This document shows positions 1 through 5,739 of a DNA stretch of 7,013 bases, in pieces. Both the position numbers and the translations under genes were made by a program. Position 1 is the first letter of the stretch. The number at the start of each line of letters is the position of its first letter. The notes below the pieces were generated by a model, which saw nothing but the letters and a program-made list of their open reading frames with translations, was not told the DNA's origin and did not search any database. The stretch is from Treponema sp. (lineage in GTDB: Bacteria > Spirochaetota > Spirochaetia > Treponematales > Breznakiellaceae): positions 1-7,013 of the forward strand of contig JAISYA010000108.1 in NCBI GenBank assembly GCA_031270205.1, given 5' to 3'.

Positions 1-1238
1 ACCACGATCATGGTTATATAGAACGGGACCATAGCCTTCGCGGTTTCCTCGATTTTAATGCCTCCGATGGAACTGCCCACGAACAATACCGTTCCCACGG
101 GCGGGGTCAAAAGCCCTACGGAAAGGTTCAGCATCATGACAATACCGAATTGCACCGGGTCCATGCCGATAGCCGGGGAAGTTACCACCGGAACCAGTAT
201 GGGGGCGGCGATAAGGATAAGGGGCGCCATATCCATCACACAGCCCAAAACCAGGAGGGCAAAATTGATGAGCAGCAACAACACTATCCGGTTGTGGCTT
301 ATACCAAGAAGGCCCTGGGTAATAAGGGTCGGGATACGGAGAACCGTCATCATATAGCCGAAGGCCGAAGACGCCGCAATCAAGGTCATCACCATGGCCA
401 GGGTACGAAGGGTGCGCTTGAGAATGGGCCAAATATCCTTTACGGTGATTTCCCGGTAGAAAACCAGGGCCACGATAAGGCCCCAGATACAGGCCAGCAC
501 CGCGGACTCGTTGGCGGTAACGATACCGGTAAATACGCCCCCAATGATCAACACGGCGGTGAACATGCCCAGGCCGCTGTCGATGATAATCTTTACCGCT
601 TCCCTGAAGGTATATTTCCCCCCTTTGGGATAGTTCCGCTTTACCGCTATGACGTAGGTGGTTATCCCCAGGGCAATGCCCAGGAGAAGCCCCGGTATAA
701 GCCCCGCCATAAAAAGCTTGCCCACCGAAAGGCCGCCTATGGCGGCGGCGTAGATAATCATGTTATGGCTTGGCGGGATCAATACCCCCTGGCAGGCGCT
801 GGCGATGGTAACGCATACCGAGTAATCCGCGTCATACCCCTGTTTTTTCATCATGGGGATGACGATGGCGCCCAGCGAAGAGGTGTCGGCCACAGCGGAG
901 CCTGAAATGCCCCCGAAGAACATGCTGTCAAGGATATTGACCATGGCAAGGCCGCCCCGCATACGGCCTACAAAGACATCCGCCAGTTTCACAATCCGGT
1001 CGGAAATGCCCCCGGCGCTCATGATTTCCCCGGCAAGGATGAAAAAGGGAATCGCCAGCAGGGAGAAGGAATCCACGCCGCTGACCATCTTTTGGGTAAT
1101 GGCCCCCAGGGAAATTCCCTTGTACGCGGCGGTGGCAAACGCCGAAAAGGCAAGCGCGAAGGCTATGGGGAACTTGATGATAATGAGAACCGCGAAAAGC
1201 CCGATTAATAAAGCTATCGCTAGCGGATCTACGGTCAT
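1..1238 (-). CDS. dctM: TRAP transporter large permease subunit (DctM family), C-terminus cut off by window edge
   Basis: This is the large membrane subunit of a tripartite ATP-independent periplasmic (TRAP) transporter. It catalyses sodium- or proton-driven uptake of a substrate, often a carboxylate or sialic acid, handed over by a periplasmic binding protein. The frame stays open from the ATG at 1238 to the left edge (412 codons), so roughly 15-20 C-terminal residues are missing compared with the usual 425-430. The protein starts MTVDPLAIALLIG and is hydrophobic throughout, with many membrane segments. Family hallmarks are FFGGISGSAVADTSS (about residues 105-120), PPSHNMIIY (about 155-165), TANESAV at the start of the second half, and GMDPVQFGIVMMLN with LTPPVGTVLF near the C-terminus. 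Its start codon overlaps the dctQ stop (ATGA), the typical coupled arrangement. The substrate cannot be read from this subunit, and the DctP binding protein is not in the window. Confidence 0.95.
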   Translation of the reverse strand, partial: MTVDPLAIALLIGLFAVLIIIKFPIAFALAFSAFATAAYKGISLGAITQKMVSGVDSFSLLAIPFFILAGEIMSAGGISDRIVKLADVFVGRMRGGLAMVNILDSMFFGGISGSAVADTSSLGAIVIPMMKKQGYDADYSVCVTIASACQGVLIPPSHNMIIYAAAIGGLSVGKLFMAGLIPGLLLGIALGITTYVIAVKRNYPKGGKYTFREAVKIIIDSGLGMFTAVLIIGGVFTGIVTANESAVLACIWGLIVALVFYREITVKDIWPILKRTLRTLAMVMTLIAASSAFGYMMTVLRIPTLITQGLLGISHNRIVLLLLINFALLVLGCVMDMAPLILIAAPILVPVVTSPAIGMDPVQFGIVMMLNLSVGLLTPPVGTVLFVGSSIGGIKIEETAKAMVPFYITMIV

Positions 1239-1762
1239 AGCGTGGCGTCCTTCCTGGTGAAATCGTCCTGTTTTCTCTGGGCCTCGTCTGTGCCGTAGCG
1301 AAAATGATCATATATCTGATAAACTGCTATAAGAGCTATGAGAACTCCCACGGCAGTGGGGAAAAAATACTCATAGCCCACCGGTATTCCGGTTCCCGGA
1401 AGGCGGTTATACCTCAGCTTGGTAAAATAAGGCCCCATATTGATGCTCATCATAATTCCCATGACAAGCACGAGTATCTTCCCCGTTATTTCCAGGGGCA
1501 GGGTAAACTTCTTAAACAGCCGGTCAACAATGATAGTAAGGGCAATGTGAATTTTATCCCTTACCCCAAGGGCCATGGCGATAAAGCAGAACAGGATCAT
1601 AAACTGGCGGGCCAGTTCTTCCGACCAGCCCGGAGCGTTATTGAAGAAATAACGCAGCACAACCTGTATCGTCACCACCACCAGCATGGCGCCCAGACTG
1701 AGGGCGGCGATTATCTCAAAAACAGTACAGATACAGTTGACTATTTTTTTATATGTGTTCAC
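1235..1762 (-). CDS. dctQ: TRAP transporter small permease subunit (DctQ family)
   Basis: This 175-residue protein is the small membrane subunit that pairs with DctM to form the TRAP transporter membrane complex. Four hydrophobic segments are visible at about residues 11-35, 50-67, 90-111 and 131-151. The family motif lies between the first two: RYFFNNAPGWSEELARQFMI, with the usual Trp-Ser-Glu-Glu-Leu. The cytoplasmic tail is charged (RKQDDFTRKDATL). I chose the GTG at 1762 because a full Shine-Dalgarno (AAGGAGG) lies 6 nt upstream and the protein then begins directly before the first membrane helix. A longer TTG start at 1858 would put the coding sequence through a 44-bp palindrome and a candidate promoter, and the extra residues do not look like DctQ. 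The gene overlaps dctM by 4 bp and is probably co-transcribed with it. Confidence 0.93.
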   Translation of the reverse strand: MNTYKKIVNCICTVFEIIAALSLGAMLVVVTIQVVLRYFFNNAPGWSEELARQFMILFCFIAMALGVRDKIHIALTIIVDRLFKKFTLPLEITGKILVLVMGIMMSINMGPYFTKLRYNRLPGTGIPVGYEYFFPTAVGVLIALIAVYQIYDHFRYGTDEAQRKQDDFTRKDATL

Positions 1763-1768
1763 AGGCCG

Positions 1769-1775
1769 CCTCCTT
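1769..1775 (-). promoter_or_regulatory. Ribosome binding site that fixes the dctQ GTG start
   Basis: AAGGAGG on the minus strand, 6 nt before the GTG at 1762. It is the only strong Shine-Dalgarno in the leader and supports GTG rather than the upstream TTG at 1858. Confidence 0.85.
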
Positions 1776-1788
1776 ATGACGCTTTGGT

Positions 1789-1832
1789 AATTGAGGCTGT
1801 TCCAGCACTGCAGTTTTGGAACAGCCTCAATT
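1789..1832. repeat. 44-bp near-perfect palindrome between the ABC-F gene and dctQ
   Basis: The left arm AATTGAGGCTGTTCC (1789-1803) and right arm GGAACAGCCTCAATT (1818-1832) are perfect 15-bp inverted complements. The 14-nt middle contains ACTGCAGT (1807-1814), itself a palindrome with the same centre. Of 22 symmetric pairs, 20 match; only 1805/1816 and 1806/1815 do not. No T-run follows on either strand, so it is not a textbook intrinsic terminator. It could be a terminator or processing hairpin for the upstream operon, an operator for the TRAP operon (it overlaps the candidate -10), or a copy of a dispersed intergenic repeat. The sequence alone does not decide. Confidence 0.85.
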
Positions 1833-1858
1833 CTAAAGCATGTTGCCGGAATTGGCAA
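1830..1858 (-). promoter_or_regulatory. Candidate sigma-70 type promoter for dctQM
   Basis: On the minus strand, TTGCCA (1853-1858) is followed after 17 bp by TAGAAT (1830-1835); each box has five of six consensus bases. Transcription would start near 1823, inside the first arm of the 44-bp palindrome, giving a leader of about 60 nt before the GTG start. This is consensus matching only. The overlap with the palindrome suggests regulation at this site. Confidence 0.45.
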
Positions 1859-1922
1859 GAGGAGGATACCGCTTTTTCTGTGGCGCTTTTTCAGCCGCTT
1901 TTTCGGCCGGTTTTTTCAGGCA
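1833..1922 (-). other. Out-of-frame Lys/Ala/Pro-rich tail directly after the ABC-F stop
   Basis: The ABC-F frame ends with TGA at 1916-1918. A frame offset by one base (open from about 1922) reads LKKPAEKAAEKAPQKKR, then YPPLANSGNML, and stops at TAG 1833-1835, immediately before the 44-bp palindrome. Lys-Ala-Pro-rich tails are common at the ends of nucleic-acid- or ribosome-binding proteins, and the composition is far from what a random frame would give. It may be the original C-terminus of the ABC-F protein, cut off by a one-base loss near 1916-1925, or a sequencing error there. A programmed shift is less likely: the A-AAA-AAC run that could support slippage lies after the stop codon. Confidence 0.4.
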
Positions 1923-3901
1923 TCACTTAGGGAGCGCTGCGCCGCTTTCAGTTCCGCCGTCAGCTTTTCCCATTCGCCGGTTTTGCGCTCTATGGCGGCG
2001 GTACACTCATCAAGTTTGCATTTTATCGTTTTGACTTTGTCTCCGCTGGAGTATACCTCCGGCCGCGCAAGTTCCGTTTCCAGGAGGGTCTTTTCGCTTT
2101 CAAGATTCTCCAGGGCTTTGAGCGTTTCCTCCTCCTGCCGCCGGAGCCGCCGGATGAGGGCCTGCCTCTGCTTGTCCAGTTCCCGCGTTTCGGCGGCTGA
2201 ATTGCGCGTAATGGCATTACGGCCGTTCACAGGCGCCGCCCCTGCCGGATGCGCCGCCTCCTCTGCCGCCTCTCTTTCCAGCCGATCCGAATAATAGGCG
2301 TAATTGCCGAAAAAAAGCCGCGCCGCTGCCGGGGCGAAGATTTCCGCCGCAGGCGACAGTTCCAGAGTCTTTGTGGAAAGGGCCTCCATAAAAGCGCGGT
2401 CATGGGAAACAAAAATGATCGCGCCCTTAAACGCGCGCAGAGCGTCAAGGAGAATGTCTTTTGAGTAAATATCAAGGTGATTGGTAGGCTCGTCCAAAAT
2501 GAGCAGGTTCATGGGTTTGAGCAGCATGCGCAGCAGGGCAAGACGGTTTTTCTCGCCGCCTGAAAGGACGGAGATGGGCTTGTACACGTCGTCGCCCCGG
2601 AAGAGAAAAGCGCCCAGCATATCGCGCAGTTTAGGGATCAGCGCGGCGGGCGCTTCGGCCTCAAGAAACTCAATGACCTGCTCGTTACCCGTCATCGCTT
2701 CGGCGGCGTCCTGTGAAAAATAGCCCGCGCTGACGCCCGCGCCGTACTTCACCGTTCCTTCGTAATCGCGGTCCGCGCCGGCGATGACGCGGAGCAGCGT
2801 ACTCTTGCCCGCGCCGTTGCGGCCCGCCACCAGGAGGCGCTCGCCGGCTTCAATGAGCATGTCAAGGCCGGAAAGCACCCGGCGCTCGCCGTAGTTTTTG
2901 CCAATTCCCTCAAGGGTAAGGACGACCCGACCGCAGCGGGGCGGCGGCGGAAGGGTAATGTTGATCTTCTTCAGACTTTCGGGAATTTCAATCCGCTCGA
3001 TTTTCTCCAGCCGCTTAATCAGCTCCTGGGCAAAGGCCGCCTTGCTCGCTTTGTAACGGAAACGGCGGATCAGCGCTTCGGTCTTCGCTATCTCTTCCCG
3101 CTGTTCTTCATAACGCTTCATTAAACCGGCAAGCTCAAGTTTCCGCACCTTTTCGTAGGCGCTGTAGTTGCCGGCATAGCGCTTCAGGTTTCCCTGAAAA
3201 AGCTCGTACACCTCGTTGACGGTAATGTCGAGAAAATAGCGGTCGTGCGAGACCAGCAGGCAGCCGCCGGGGAAATTGCACAGCCGGTTTTCAAGCCAGG
3301 TGCGGGCTTCAATATCAAGGTAGTTGGTCGGTTCGTCAAGGAGGAGAATGTCCGGCTGTTCCAGGAGGGCCTTTGCCAGAGCAATCCGCATCTGCCAGCC
3401 GCCTGAAAACTCACCGGCGTCGCGGTCAATGTCGTCAGGCGCAAAACCAAGGCCGCCGAGCGCCATGGAGATCTCCGCCTCGCGGCGGTAGTAACCGGAC
3501 TGCTCAACCTGTTCCTGCAGACGGTGGTGTTCCTCAAGCAGGGCCGCCACCGGGCCCTCGTCGCTTTTAGCCTGTTCCAGCGTTTTGCCGATTGCCTCGG
3601 AGCGGGCCAGCAGCTCCCTGATTGGGGCAAAAGCGGTTTCGGCCTCATCCCGCAGGCTTCTTCCCCTGTGGACAATTCCCGATTGGGGAAGGTACGAAAC
3701 GCGCGTCCCCTTCTGAACAGCCCGGTCTCCGGAGTCCGCGGCCAGCGCCCCGGCGATGACTTTCATCAACGTGGACTTACCCGAACCGTTGGCCCCGGTC
3801 AGGCAAGCGCGTGATCCCCCGGCAAGGTGCAGGCTTACCTCTTTCAGAATGTCCCGGTCGCCAAAGGCAAGAGAAATGCGGGAGAAGCGGACAAATGCCA
3901 T
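1916..3901 (-). CDS. ABC-F family ATP-binding protein (Uup/YheS-like) with C-terminal coiled coil
   Basis: This 661-residue protein has two ABC ATPase domains and no membrane segments, so it is an ABC-F protein. These act on the ribosome (translation factor or target-protection type) rather than in transport. Domain 1 has Walker A GANGSGKST (36-44), signature FSGGWQ (165-170), Walker B ILLLDE (185-190) and the switch His219. The interdomain linker, about 240-325, is helical and rich in Lys/Arg/Glu, like the P-site tRNA interaction motif. Domain 2 has Walker A GRNGAGKST (360-368), signature LSGGE (446-450), Walker B LLILDE (466-471) and His500. Both catalytic glutamates are present. Residues about 570-655 form a charged coiled coil, as in Uup. 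The ATG lies 3 nt after the stop of the lipoprotein gene without a clear Shine-Dalgarno, so translation is probably coupled. The subfamily is uncertain; no resistance role is implied. Confidence 0.93.
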   Translation of the reverse strand: MAFVRFSRISLAFGDRDILKEVSLHLAGGSRACLTGANGSGKSTLMKVIAGALAADSGDRAVQKGTRVSYLPQSGIVHRGRSLRDEAETAFAPIRELLARSEAIGKTLEQAKSDEGPVAALLEEHHRLQEQVEQSGYYRREAEISMALGGLGFAPDDIDRDAGEFSGGWQMRIALAKALLEQPDILLLDEPTNYLDIEARTWLENRLCNFPGGCLLVSHDRYFLDITVNEVYELFQGNLKRYAGNYSAYEKVRKLELAGLMKRYEEQREEIAKTEALIRRFRYKASKAAFAQELIKRLEKIERIEIPESLKKINITLPPPPRCGRVVLTLEGIGKNYGERRVLSGLDMLIEAGERLLVAGRNGAGKSTLLRVIAGADRDYEGTVKYGAGVSAGYFSQDAAEAMTGNEQVIEFLEAEAPAALIPKLRDMLGAFLFRGDDVYKPISVLSGGEKNRLALLRMLLKPMNLLILDEPTNHLDIYSKDILLDALRAFKGAIIFVSHDRAFMEALSTKTLELSPAAEIFAPAAARLFFGNYAYYSDRLEREAAEEAAHPAGAAPVNGRNAITRNSAAETRELDKQRQALIRRLRRQEEETLKALENLESEKTLLETELARPEVYSSGDKVKTIKCKLDECTAAIERKTGEWEKLTAELKAAQRSLSDA

Positions 3902-3904
3902 AGC

Positions 3905-5260
3905 TTAGGGAACGGGCGGGATGCCGAATTCATCCCTGAAAAAGTACAGTATCACCGGAGAACTGTCACGCCGCGTAACAGTAGCGTCCTCGATACAGTA
4001 ATCGGGGGTCCATTCAAGCCGGAGCCCCTGGCTGTCCATAATGTACATGAAATGCACCGGCGTTTCCCTGCCGGGAGCGGAAAAGTAAAAAGTACAGGCG
4101 CCGTTGTATCGCCCCTCAAAAGAAGGCGTAAGGAAAAGATCCATGGCGACCCTTCCCCCGCCGGCCCCTTCGGGGATCACGCGGGGGACCAGCAGGTCAA
4201 AGCCGGTCCAGCCAAACTCAGCGTCCGGGGAAAAAGCGATAGTCCCGTAATTGTTGCTGGTAAAGACCGGCCCCTGGTTGTAAATCGAATAAAAGAGCGC
4301 CTCCCTGCGGGCGTTTTCCTGCATGATAAGGTCCTCAACCGCGGCGGGCAGCGCGGTGAACAGCAGCGTGCGGGTAGCGCCGTCATCATCGGTGAACTGC
4401 ACCGCCAGGGTAGTGTCGGAGCGGAGGTCCATCCGTAAATTGGTCCCCTCAAAACGCCAGGCCCGCTCCCCGTCGGCGCGGATACCGCTGTAGGCAAAAC
4501 TCCGGTCCATGGTGGGAAGGTAGATGTGGGCAATCCCCGTGTCCTGGCCGATGTAAAAGCCCCAGCGCCGCTCAAACGCTTCGATATTGACCCGCCGGTT
4601 TGCCAGCATCTGCCCGTAAGATTCGGGGGACCAGACCTTCGCCAGGAGCGCGTCCAGTTCCGGGCTGGGGGTTTCCTCCCGCTCCGGCGGCGCGGCGACC
4701 AGCGGCCCCCCGCGATGTTCAAACAGCTTCAGGCGGTAGGAAAAACAATAGCCCGTGCTGCCGTCGACAGTCAGCACCCGATACCAGTCGCCGGGCAGCG
4801 GCTCCCCGCTGGCGCTGATAGCCGGATTACCCTCCACCCGTTCAAGAATTTTGATAATCTCCCCGGTCCGCAGCCGGTACACCCGCCTGCCGCTGTTGTC
4901 GGGATCGTTCCTGATCGGCAGCCCGTCCTGCAGATTTTCGGCGTAAGTCCGGGCATAACCGGCAAAAGCTTCCGCGCGCCGCTCGGCCTTCCCTTTGCCG
5001 CCCGCCAATTCAAGCCGGGCCAGCGGCACCTCGACCTTGTCCGGCCCCCCCGCGTCCCGAAAGGCTTTCGGCACGCCCACCACCCAAACCTTGTCGATAT
5101 TGGACCTGATGTACACCGGCAGCACCGTGCCGGAAGGAATAGGCGGCTCCTCAACAGCCCAGAGCAGCACCCCCCAGCCCAGGCGCGAGCAGGAGGTAAC
5201 GGCAAGCGAACACCACAATAAAAGGGAACAGACCAGGCGGCCGTTTTTTCCGAAGCACAT
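3905..5260 (-). CDS. Probable lipoprotein with bacterial SH3-like domain
   Basis: This is a 451-residue exported protein of unknown role. From the ATG at 5260 it begins with a short positive N-region and a hydrophobic core, then a lipobox VTSC with Cys24 as the likely lipidated residue. This supports a signal-peptidase II lipoprotein anchored in a membrane. Residues about 112-181 look like a bacterial SH3 (SH3b) domain: GLPIRNDPDNSGRRVYRL, TGEIIKILER, GDWYRVLTVDGSTGYCFSY. Such domains often bind cell-wall or protein ligands. The C-terminal part, about 200-451, is a Trp/Tyr/Phe-rich, probably beta-rich region (WGFYIGQDTGIAHIYLP) that I do not recognise. The frame is open to an alternative start at 5386, but that 42-residue extension is Pro-rich, would bury the signal peptide and would cross the promoter; I reject it. 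The gene is followed after 3 nt by the ABC-F gene. Confidence 0.82.
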   Translation of the reverse strand: MCFGKNGRLVCSLLLWCSLAVTSCSRLGWGVLLWAVEEPPIPSGTVLPVYIRSNIDKVWVVGVPKAFRDAGGPDKVEVPLARLELAGGKGKAERRAEAFAGYARTYAENLQDGLPIRNDPDNSGRRVYRLRTGEIIKILERVEGNPAISASGEPLPGDWYRVLTVDGSTGYCFSYRLKLFEHRGGPLVAAPPEREETPSPELDALLAKVWSPESYGQMLANRRVNIEAFERRWGFYIGQDTGIAHIYLPTMDRSFAYSGIRADGERAWRFEGTNLRMDLRSDTTLAVQFTDDDGATRTLLFTALPAAVEDLIMQENARREALFYSIYNQGPVFTSNNYGTIAFSPDAEFGWTGFDLLVPRVIPEGAGGGRVAMDLFLTPSFEGRYNGACTFYFSAPGRETPVHFMYIMDSQGLRLEWTPDYCIEDATVTRRDSSPVILYFFRDEFGIPPVP

Positions 5261-5268
5261 ACATTGAC

Positions 5269-5296
5269 AGTATACCGGACAACGGGAGATTGGCAA
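5269..5296 (-). promoter_or_regulatory. Candidate promoter of the lipoprotein/ABC-F operon
   Basis: On the minus strand, TTGCCA (5291-5296) is followed after 16 bp by TATACT (5269-5274); both boxes match the sigma-70 consensus at five of six positions. The expected start of transcription is about 5260-5264, at or a few bases before the ATG at 5260. No Shine-Dalgarno lies in front of that ATG, so the mRNA may be leaderless or nearly so. The same -35 hexamer appears in the candidate dctQM promoter. Confidence 0.5.
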
Positions 5297-5508
5297 AGGC
5301 GCGTGAACAGGAGGAAGCGGGGGAAGCGGGAGGAAGCCTCCCCCCACCGGGTAAGCGCGCGGCGTTAAGCCGTGCGGATGAACCAATACGGCGCGGTGCG
5401 GGCCCGGTATCCGCCGCTGTATACCGCAGTCCGCGCGGCGGCTTGAGCCGGCGGAGCGGTAGCCGCTCCAGCCCGCCCGCGGCGGCCGTCCGCTTCCGCC
5501 CGCCGCCC
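5297..5508. other. GC-rich intergenic stretch with a small hairpin
   Basis: No gene that I can support lies here. The stretch is GC-rich and full of short inverted repeats. The clearest is GGAGCGG (5453-5459), a 3-nt TAG loop, then CCGCTCC (5463-5469); neither side has a T-run. Another is CGGCT-TG-AGCCG near 5440-5451. These may help end transcription of the propeller gene, read from the right. A plus-strand frame is open from a TTG at 5290 through the downstream array to 5760, but it lacks a ribosome binding site and its first part is a low-complexity Pro/Arg/Ser sequence. Confidence 0.5.
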
Positions 5509-5739
5509 GCGAGTGTCCGCGAGCGGCCCGCGAATGTCCGCGAGACTCTCGCGAGTGTCCGCGAGACTCTCGCGAATGTCCGCGAGAAACTCGCGAATGT
5601 CCGCGAGACTCTCGCGAATGTCCGCGAGACTCTCGCGAGTGTCCGCGAGAAACTCGCGAATGTCCGCGAGACTCTCGCGAATGTCCGCGAGAGTCTCGCG
5701 AGTGTCCGCGAGAAACTCGCGAGTGTCCGCGAGCGGCCT
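5509..5739. repeat. 21-bp tandem repeat array, 11 units, at the 3' end of the propeller gene
   Basis: There are eleven head-to-tail units of exactly 21 bp, starting every 21 bp from 5509. Each is a 15-bp core GCGARTGTCCGCGAG followed by a variable 6-mer: ACTCTC, AAACTC, AGTCTC or, in the two end units, CGGCCC/CGGCCT. Core end, 6-mer and next core together form small palindromes of the type GCGAG-N3-CTCGC, so RNA or single-stranded DNA from this region could fold into a row of short hairpins. Units 2-10 show a 63-bp higher-order pattern (ACT, ACT, AAA three times, with one ACT changed to AGT in unit 9). The last unit runs into the stop codon of the propeller gene (TAG at 5738-5740). The 21-bp period equals seven codons and also two turns of B-DNA. 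Confidence 0.95.

Noticed and set aside
150..905. Plus-strand 251-residue reading frame
   Set aside because: It is antisense to dctM, which matches its family from end to end. The plus-strand translation is His/Gly/Arg-rich with no domain.
1789..1832. Classic rho-independent terminator
   Set aside because: The stem is long and perfect, but no T-run follows it on either strand. Annotated as a palindrome of undecided role.
1763..1858. dctQ start at the TTG at 1858
   Set aside because: The extension would be encoded by the palindrome and lacks a Shine-Dalgarno. The GTG at 1762 has a perfect one and fits the family's length.
4526..5221. Plus-strand reading frame opposite the lipoprotein gene
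   Set aside because: It is a high-GC shadow of the lipoprotein coding sequence with no start signals or recognisable motif.
5261..5386. 42-residue N-terminal extension of the lipoprotein from a start at 5386
   Set aside because: It is Pro-rich, would hide a good lipoprotein signal peptide, and crosses the promoter boxes.
5509..5739. CRISPR array
   Set aside because: The units are 21 bp with no unique spacers. The only variation is a 6-mer drawn from four or five recurring types, and there are no cas genes. The same applies to 6874-7013.
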